Shown: one piece after another, positions 32,101-35,715 of the stretch
How the letters are laid out: each line of letters starts with the position of its first letter
Numbering within the stretch: the first letter of the stretch is position 1
Source of the DNA: Gemmatimonas sp.
Lineage (GTDB): Bacteria; Gemmatimonadota; Gemmatimonadetes; Gemmatimonadales; Gemmatimonadaceae
Reading direction: 5' to 3'
Assembly (NCBI GenBank): GCA_021154325.1
Contig: JAJKIR010000046.1
Span: 1 to 35,715, forward strand
Length of the DNA: 35,715 bases
Made by a program: the position numbers and the translations under genes
The notes under the pieces: model-generated
What the model was told of the DNA's origin: nothing
The model's input: the letters and a program-made list of their open reading frames with translations, nothing else
The model's database searches: none

Positions 32101-33719
32101 GGAGCTTTTGCGAGAATCGCCGACGCGCGGTCGAACTGCTGCGCCGCGCGCCGCACGGTCGGATCGAGGAGCGCGGCTACACGATAGTAGCCGGAATCCC
32201 CGAACTTCGCTCGTGCCAGCGCTCGCGTGAGCACGTGCTGGAGCTCCGTGTCGACCTCGTCGCCCGCCGGAATCACGACACCCTGCTGCGACGCGAACGA
32301 CCGGAACTCGGCGACCGCGCTCGGCGGCACCACCGGGTTCGCGGCGAGCGCTTCGAGAGTGGCCGGGATGCCGACGTTCGCCGTGACGTACCCGCCGATC
32401 CACTTGAGCACGAGGTCATTCTCCCGAACCCGCGCGAGCCAGACCGGCAGTGCATCGTCCTGGCCGAGCCTAACGTCGGGATAGATGCCGCCGCCCCCAT
32501 ACACGACCCGCCCCTGATCGGTCTTGCACGACGGTCGTCCAACGGTGTCCCGCTCGGCGCCGGCAAGCCGATAGTAGTCGTGTCTGCTGATCGACCGATA
32601 CTGCCGCTGGATGATCCGTCCGCAGGGGGTACGCACGTGCCCGATCACGAGCTCGATGACGGAACCGTCGGACATCGGGAAGCCGGCCATGAGGAGCGAC
32701 TTGCCGAACGTTGGCTGGCCAACGATGAGCGCGCGGTCGTGATCCTGCAGCGCGCCGGCGACGAGCTCCGATGCGCTGGCGGTGCCGTCATTCACGAGGA
32801 GCACAATTGGGTAGCGCTTCTCGCTTCGCCAGAACGAGCGCGAGACGCGCGACGTGTCGGTGACGTCGGCCTTCCGCCCCTCGGCCGTGTACACGAGCGC
32901 GCCCTTCGGCAGGAACTCGCCAGCGATGCGCGCGGCCTGGTCGACGCGGCCGCCGCCGTTGTCGCGCAAGTCGATGAGCACGCGGCGCATCCCCTGCGCC
33001 TCGAGACGGCCGAGCGCGTCGTGCATGTCGTCCGCGACCTTGTCGCTGACGAAAGTCGTGATGCGTACGTAGCCCGTCTGTGGATCGAGCATGAAGGCCG
33101 CCGGTACCGCCGTGGCCTCGTCGACGCGCTCCCGCCTAACGATTCGATCGACGCGCGCGAGCGAGCCGTCGATCCGGCGTCGCTCGAGGCCGAGAGTCAC
33201 GGGCGTGTTCTTCGCGCCGGCGAGCCCGATCTCGAGCTCCGTCGTCGACGCTGCATCGACAGCTCGGCCATCGATCGCGACCAGCTCGTCACCGATCAGA
33301 ATGTCCTGCTCTGCCGCCTTCGATCCCGGCTCAACGCTCACGACCACCGGCGCGCCATCGACGAGCCGGAAGTTCACCGGCACGGGATAGAGCTTTCCTT
33401 CCCGGAACGCGGTGGCCTTAGCCGGATTGAGCCGGATAGCGGGGATGACGAACGAATGGGGATCTGCGGCGTGGATCATCCCCTCGATCGCCGCCATGAA
33501 CAGCTCGTGCATGTCGAGCGAGTCGGGGTGGTTCACCCGAATCTGATTGAGGACCTGACTGAACATCATCAGGTCTTCCGCGGTCGTGCGCGGGCGCGTC
33601 GCGCGCGTTGTCGAGTCCTGCGCGGTCGCCGCGGACGGAAAGCAAATGGCGACGAGAAGAGCGATCGCGGACGCGCCGCGACGCATCCGGGCGCGACCAG
33701 CGTTAGGCGTGCCGCTCAC
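32097..33719 (-). CDS. S41-family C-terminal processing serine protease
   Basis: The 540-residue protein has a signal-like segment (GASAIALLVAICFPSAATAQ). The start is GTG 33719, overlapping the TPR stop, or ATG 33686, which begins the signal segment directly. A PDZ-like region is at about 115-180 (PVVVSVEPGSKAAEQDILIGDELVAIDGRAV). The protease domain has the Ser-Lys dyad Ser315 (NDGTASASELVAGALQD) and Lys340 (GQPTFGKS), 25 residues apart as in CtpA/D1 processing proteases. It trims C-termini of periplasmic proteins. Coupled to a TPR protein and a transporter. The C-terminal 120 residues are helical, without a clear family. Confidence 0.92.
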   Translation of the reverse strand: MSGTPNAGRARMRRGASAIALLVAICFPSAATAQDSTTRATRPRTTAEDLMMFSQVLNQIRVNHPDSLDMHELFMAAIEGMIHAADPHSFVIPAIRLNPAKATAFREGKLYPVPVNFRLVDGAPVVVSVEPGSKAAEQDILIGDELVAIDGRAVDAASTTELEIGLAGAKNTPVTLGLERRRIDGSLARVDRIVRRERVDEATAVPAAFMLDPQTGYVRITTFVSDKVADDMHDALGRLEAQGMRRVLIDLRDNGGGRVDQAARIAGEFLPKGALVYTAEGRKADVTDTSRVSRSFWRSEKRYPIVLLVNDGTASASELVAGALQDHDRALIVGQPTFGKSLLMAGFPMSDGSVIELVIGHVRTPCGRIIQRQYRSISRHDYYRLAGAERDTVGRPSCKTDQGRVVYGGGGIYPDVRLGQDDALPVWLARVRENDLVLKWIGGYVTANVGIPATLEALAANPVVPPSAVAEFRSFASQQGVVIPAGDEVDTELQHVLTRALARAKFGDSGYYRVAALLDPTVRRAAQQFDRASAILAKAP

Positions 33720-34927
33720 TGATCGCCCTTGGTCATCGCCACTCGTTCCTCCGCTTCCTTCCGCCGGAGATCCTGCTGGCTCGCCCGCGCGAGGAATGTC
33801 TTGTACTGCGCCGATGCGTCGTCGAGCTTCCCGAGCGCGTCGAGCACCTGACCGAGCACGTAATACGGCGCCGCGAAATACGGATCGACCTCGATGGCTT
33901 TGCGAAGCTGCGCCTCCGCGTCCGCATAGCGGCCCGCGGCTCCGAGCGCGTAGCCATAGGTGTAGTGGAGAATCGGATCATCGGGTCGGATCTGGACGGC
34001 CAGATCCATCTCGCTCAGCGCCATCGACGTGTCGCGGGCGTTGATCCCGATGAACGCGAGCTGCACGTGCGCGGGAAAATACGAGAGGTCTTCTTGCAGC
34101 GCTCGGCCGAATGCTTCCTTGGCGGCGGCGACGTTTCCGAGCCGCTGGTGCACGAGACCGATGCTGTGCTCGAGCAGCGCCTTCGATTCGTAGACGTAGA
34201 CGAGATCCTTCTTATCCGTCTTTCGCATCTCGTCGAGGGCGAGCGTCAGCTCGGCGAGCGCGCTATCGGCTTCGCCGATCTGGAAGAAGAGGCGGCCGCG
34301 ATTCGCACGGAGACCGGCCTTGTAGCGGGCGTGCTTGATCGCGTCGGCGTAGAGCCTGAGTGCGTCCTGGAACCGTCCGTCACCGTAGGCCTGCCAGGCG
34401 CGCATCGACTCGGACGCGTCCTGTTGAATCTGCCGCTCGACGACGAACCGCACCTCGCCCGCGCTGACATTGTTCCGTCGCGCGTACTCCTCGGCCCAGT
34501 TCTGGATGTAGTCGCGGAAGAGCTGCACATCCAGCTTGCGGTAAAGGAACGGATTGATCGTGAGGGAATAGAGGTAGAGCGAATCGATACGCTTCACCTC
34601 ATTCGACTGCAACGTGCGGCGATCCTCCTCGATGTACTTCTGGAAGCGCCACTTGTCCTCCATCAGCAACGCGCAGCGTCGGCCGTAGTACGCGTCGGCA
34701 GACGTTGGGTCGATGCGCGCTGCCCAGTAGAAGGCGTCCGCGGCGAGCTCGGGGTCGCGATCCAGCTTCTCCAACCCGAGATCGTAGTACGACCGCGCGT
34801 TGTTCGTGTCCGCATCGGCAGACAGGCGGGGTCGTTTCGGTTCATCCTTGCCTTTCTGCGCTTGCGCGACGTCGCTCGCACTCAGCGCGGCGAGTCCCAG
34901 AACGAGGATCAGCGGTGAGCACCGCAT
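33716..34927 (-). CDS. Exported TPR-repeat protein
   Basis: The 403-residue protein has a signal peptide (PLILVLGLAALSASDVAQAQ). It consists mainly of tetratricopeptide repeats, for example AYGDGRFQDALRLYADAIKHARYKAGLRANRG, GNVAAAKEAFGRALQEDLSYFPAHVQLA, and YALGAAGRYADAEAQLRKAIEVDPYFAAPYYVLGQVLDALGKLDDASAQYK near the C-terminus. TPR proteins act as protein-binding scaffolds, and a periplasmic role beside an S41 protease suggests substrate delivery or envelope assembly, an inference from operon order. The stop overlaps the protease start as GTGA. It is the first gene of the operon. Confidence 0.88.
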   Translation of the reverse strand: MRCSPLILVLGLAALSASDVAQAQKGKDEPKRPRLSADADTNNARSYYDLGLEKLDRDPELAADAFYWAARIDPTSADAYYGRRCALLMEDKWRFQKYIEEDRRTLQSNEVKRIDSLYLYSLTINPFLYRKLDVQLFRDYIQNWAEEYARRNNVSAGEVRFVVERQIQQDASESMRAWQAYGDGRFQDALRLYADAIKHARYKAGLRANRGRLFFQIGEADSALAELTLALDEMRKTDKKDLVYVYESKALLEHSIGLVHQRLGNVAAAKEAFGRALQEDLSYFPAHVQLAFIGINARDTSMALSEMDLAVQIRPDDPILHYTYGYALGAAGRYADAEAQLRKAIEVDPYFAAPYYVLGQVLDALGKLDDASAQYKTFLARASQQDLRRKEAEERVAMTKGDQ

Positions 34928-35009
34928 CAGCTTCCTCCGCGAGGTCAGGTGGCTCGAGCCCAGCTACACTGGTTCAAGGACTTTGAACGCGCAAGGCTGT
35001 AACGACGGA

Positions 35010-35037
35010 GGGCGTGGTGCCCGATGGCACCACGCCC
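35010..35037 (-). terminator. Perfect 12-bp hairpin after the terminal gene
   Basis: GGGCGTGGTGCC and GGCACCACGCCC form a perfect 12-bp stem around CGAT. It lies 40 nt past the stop of the gene at 35077-35715 and about 80 nt before the TPR gene. No T-run follows, as with the other hairpins of this window. It probably ends the upstream transcript. Confidence 0.6.
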
Positions 35038-35076
35038 CCACAGCTACTCGACAGTGACCAGTAACCTAACGACGCG

Positions 35077-35715
35077 CTACTTGCTGCGCTTCACCTGGAA
35101 CTTGTCGACGTGGACGTCGAGGTTGTGGTTGACGCGAATGCCGGTCTGGCCATCGCTCACGAAGTTATGCATCTCCGCCTTTGAGAGCCCCTTTACGAGC
35201 TTCCCGTTGGCGAGGAAGTGCACCGAGTCGGCGGTGGTGTGGATCGTGAGATCGTTCGTCGCTTTCCCCGCGGCGTCGGCTTTGTTGGTCGCGTCGGTGT
35301 CCGTCCAGTCGACGATCTTGTGCGTCTCGTTCCCGGCACGGTGCACGATGAGATACTTCCCGTCGCCGCGCGTCTCGAAGTACAGATAGCTCTGCGTCGA
35401 ATCGGTCAGGTTCTGGCCGCCGATAAAGAGGCCGTACGCCTCCGGGTGCATCGGAGCCTTCGTCTGCGTGAAGCTCGCGCTCACGGCAAAGTTGCCCTTC
35501 ACGGCATCCTTCGGATTCCAGTAGATGGCGGCCGGTCCGGATGTGATGTGGTAGCCGCTCCCCATGGCCGCGAACTTGGCGTCGCCAATCGACATCCCGC
35601 GGCGCTCCGCGTTCGGATCGATGCGGCCCATCCAGCCGGTGACACCAATGCCGCCCGCGACCTTATGCGTCGGATCGTTGTCCTTGGCCTGCTGCGCCGC
35701 CTGGGCCAGCAGCGG
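35077..35715 (-). CDS. Exported jelly-roll/concanavalin-like protein, N-terminus missing
   Basis: The frame is open to the window edge. The 28 codons upstream of ATG 35631 read PLLAQAAQQAKDNDPTHKVAGGIGVTGW and belong to the gene, so the start lies outside and ATG 35631 is internal. The remaining 212 residues have an all-beta pattern (GSGYHITSGPAAIYWNPKDAVKGNFAVSASFTQTKAP, YLYFETRGDGKYLIVHRAG, DSVHFLANGKLVKGL, TGIRVNHNLDVHVDKFQVKR) like DUF1080 or LamG-type lectin/glucanase folds. It probably binds or degrades a carbohydrate outside the cell, though no catalytic residues are seen. The stop is at 35077. A near copy of the octamer (ACCTAACG) sits at 35064. Confidence 0.7.
   Translation of the reverse strand, partial: PLLAQAAQQAKDNDPTHKVAGGIGVTGWMGRIDPNAERRGMSIGDAKFAAMGSGYHITSGPAAIYWNPKDAVKGNFAVSASFTQTKAPMHPEAYGLFIGGQNLTDSTQSYLYFETRGDGKYLIVHRAGNETHKIVDWTDTDATNKADAAGKATNDLTIHTTADSVHFLANGKLVKGLSKAEMHNFVSDGQTGIRVNHNLDVHVDKFQVKRSK

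Larger units (their letters stand above)
99..33708. repeat. Dispersed octamer GCCTAACG/CGTTAGGC, 21 exact copies
   Basis: Plus-oriented copies start at 99, 833, 4453, 5416, 7500, 10381, 13503, 17208, 22434, 23523, 26096, 30318, 32468 and 33134. The reverse-oriented copies (CGTTAGGC) start at 2917, 3169, 6884, 7139, 15557, 25303 and 33701. Coordinates in this entry span the first to last copy and not a continuous element. In genes the word appears in all three codon phases and both orientations, and it uses codons uncommon in a GC-rich genome such as TTA and AGG. Near copies are at 3364, 3450 and 35064. Confidence 0.85.

Noticed and set aside
32101..32403. N-terminal extension of the MFS transporter
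   Set aside because: It overlaps the S41 coding sequence in another frame and is arginine-rich; the true start is GTG 32100.
32070..33722. 550-codon plus-strand frame opposite the S41 protease
   Set aside because: Mirrors the S41 gene on the other strand; the S41 catalytic motifs and operon overlaps identify the minus strand as coding.

Overview
The window is a G+C-rich chromosomal segment from a bacterium that is most likely a member of Gemmatimonadota. This rests on the gene mix and not on a marker gene: a SusC/SusD (RagA/RagB) outer-membrane uptake pair with a TonB-type protein, an ADOP-type ABC permease coupled to a PadR repressor, a CBM9-like/DUF5916 barrel protein, S9, M28 and S41 peptidases, and DinB proteins. 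No rRNA, tRNA, CRISPR array, transposase or phage gene was seen. Most genes lie on the minus strand.

Layout. Positions 1-5000 hold small housekeeping and envelope genes: the 3' end of an unknown plus-strand gene, a putative outer-membrane protein, a hypothetical protein, a TonB-like protein, a lipoprotein, an AP2-like small protein, and a GNAT, STAS and DinB trio. From 5038 to 14627 a minus-strand block runs, in transcription order, from an M28 glutamate-carboxypeptidase-like enzyme through SusC and SusD to a Tat-exported NAD-dependent epimerase/dehydratase overlapping a 12-TM transporter. From 14770 to 23766 come a CopD-like membrane protein, an S9 peptidase, gamma-glutamyltransferase, a frame-disturbed hypothetical gene and a second S9 peptidase. 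From 24072 to 27210 lies the ADOP permease-PadR pair, followed by a small lipoprotein, a DUF3761-like secreted protein and the CBM9/DUF5916 protein. From 30877 to 34927 a coupled operon encodes a TPR protein, an S41 protease and an SHS-type MFS symporter. The window ends inside a jelly-roll-like secreted protein.

How the genes fit together. SusCD plus the TonB-type protein, an M28 dipeptidase, two S9 serine peptidases and gamma-glutamyltransferase look like a locus for taking up and degrading peptides and gamma-glutamyl compounds. This is an inference from co-location. The most unusual features are at DNA level. First, the octamer GCCTAACG (or CGTTAGGC) occurs exactly 21 times, in every codon phase and in non-coding DNA, against roughly one or two expected, like a DNA-uptake or other genome-wide signal word. 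Second, four intergenic loci carry tandem 7-bp repeats, usually arranged as inverted arms. They fill three of the four convergent gene junctions and supply stop codons to neighbouring genes. Two of these loci share a core, ACGCTTCGTTCCGAATT. Neither pattern is explained by the protein-coding annotation.
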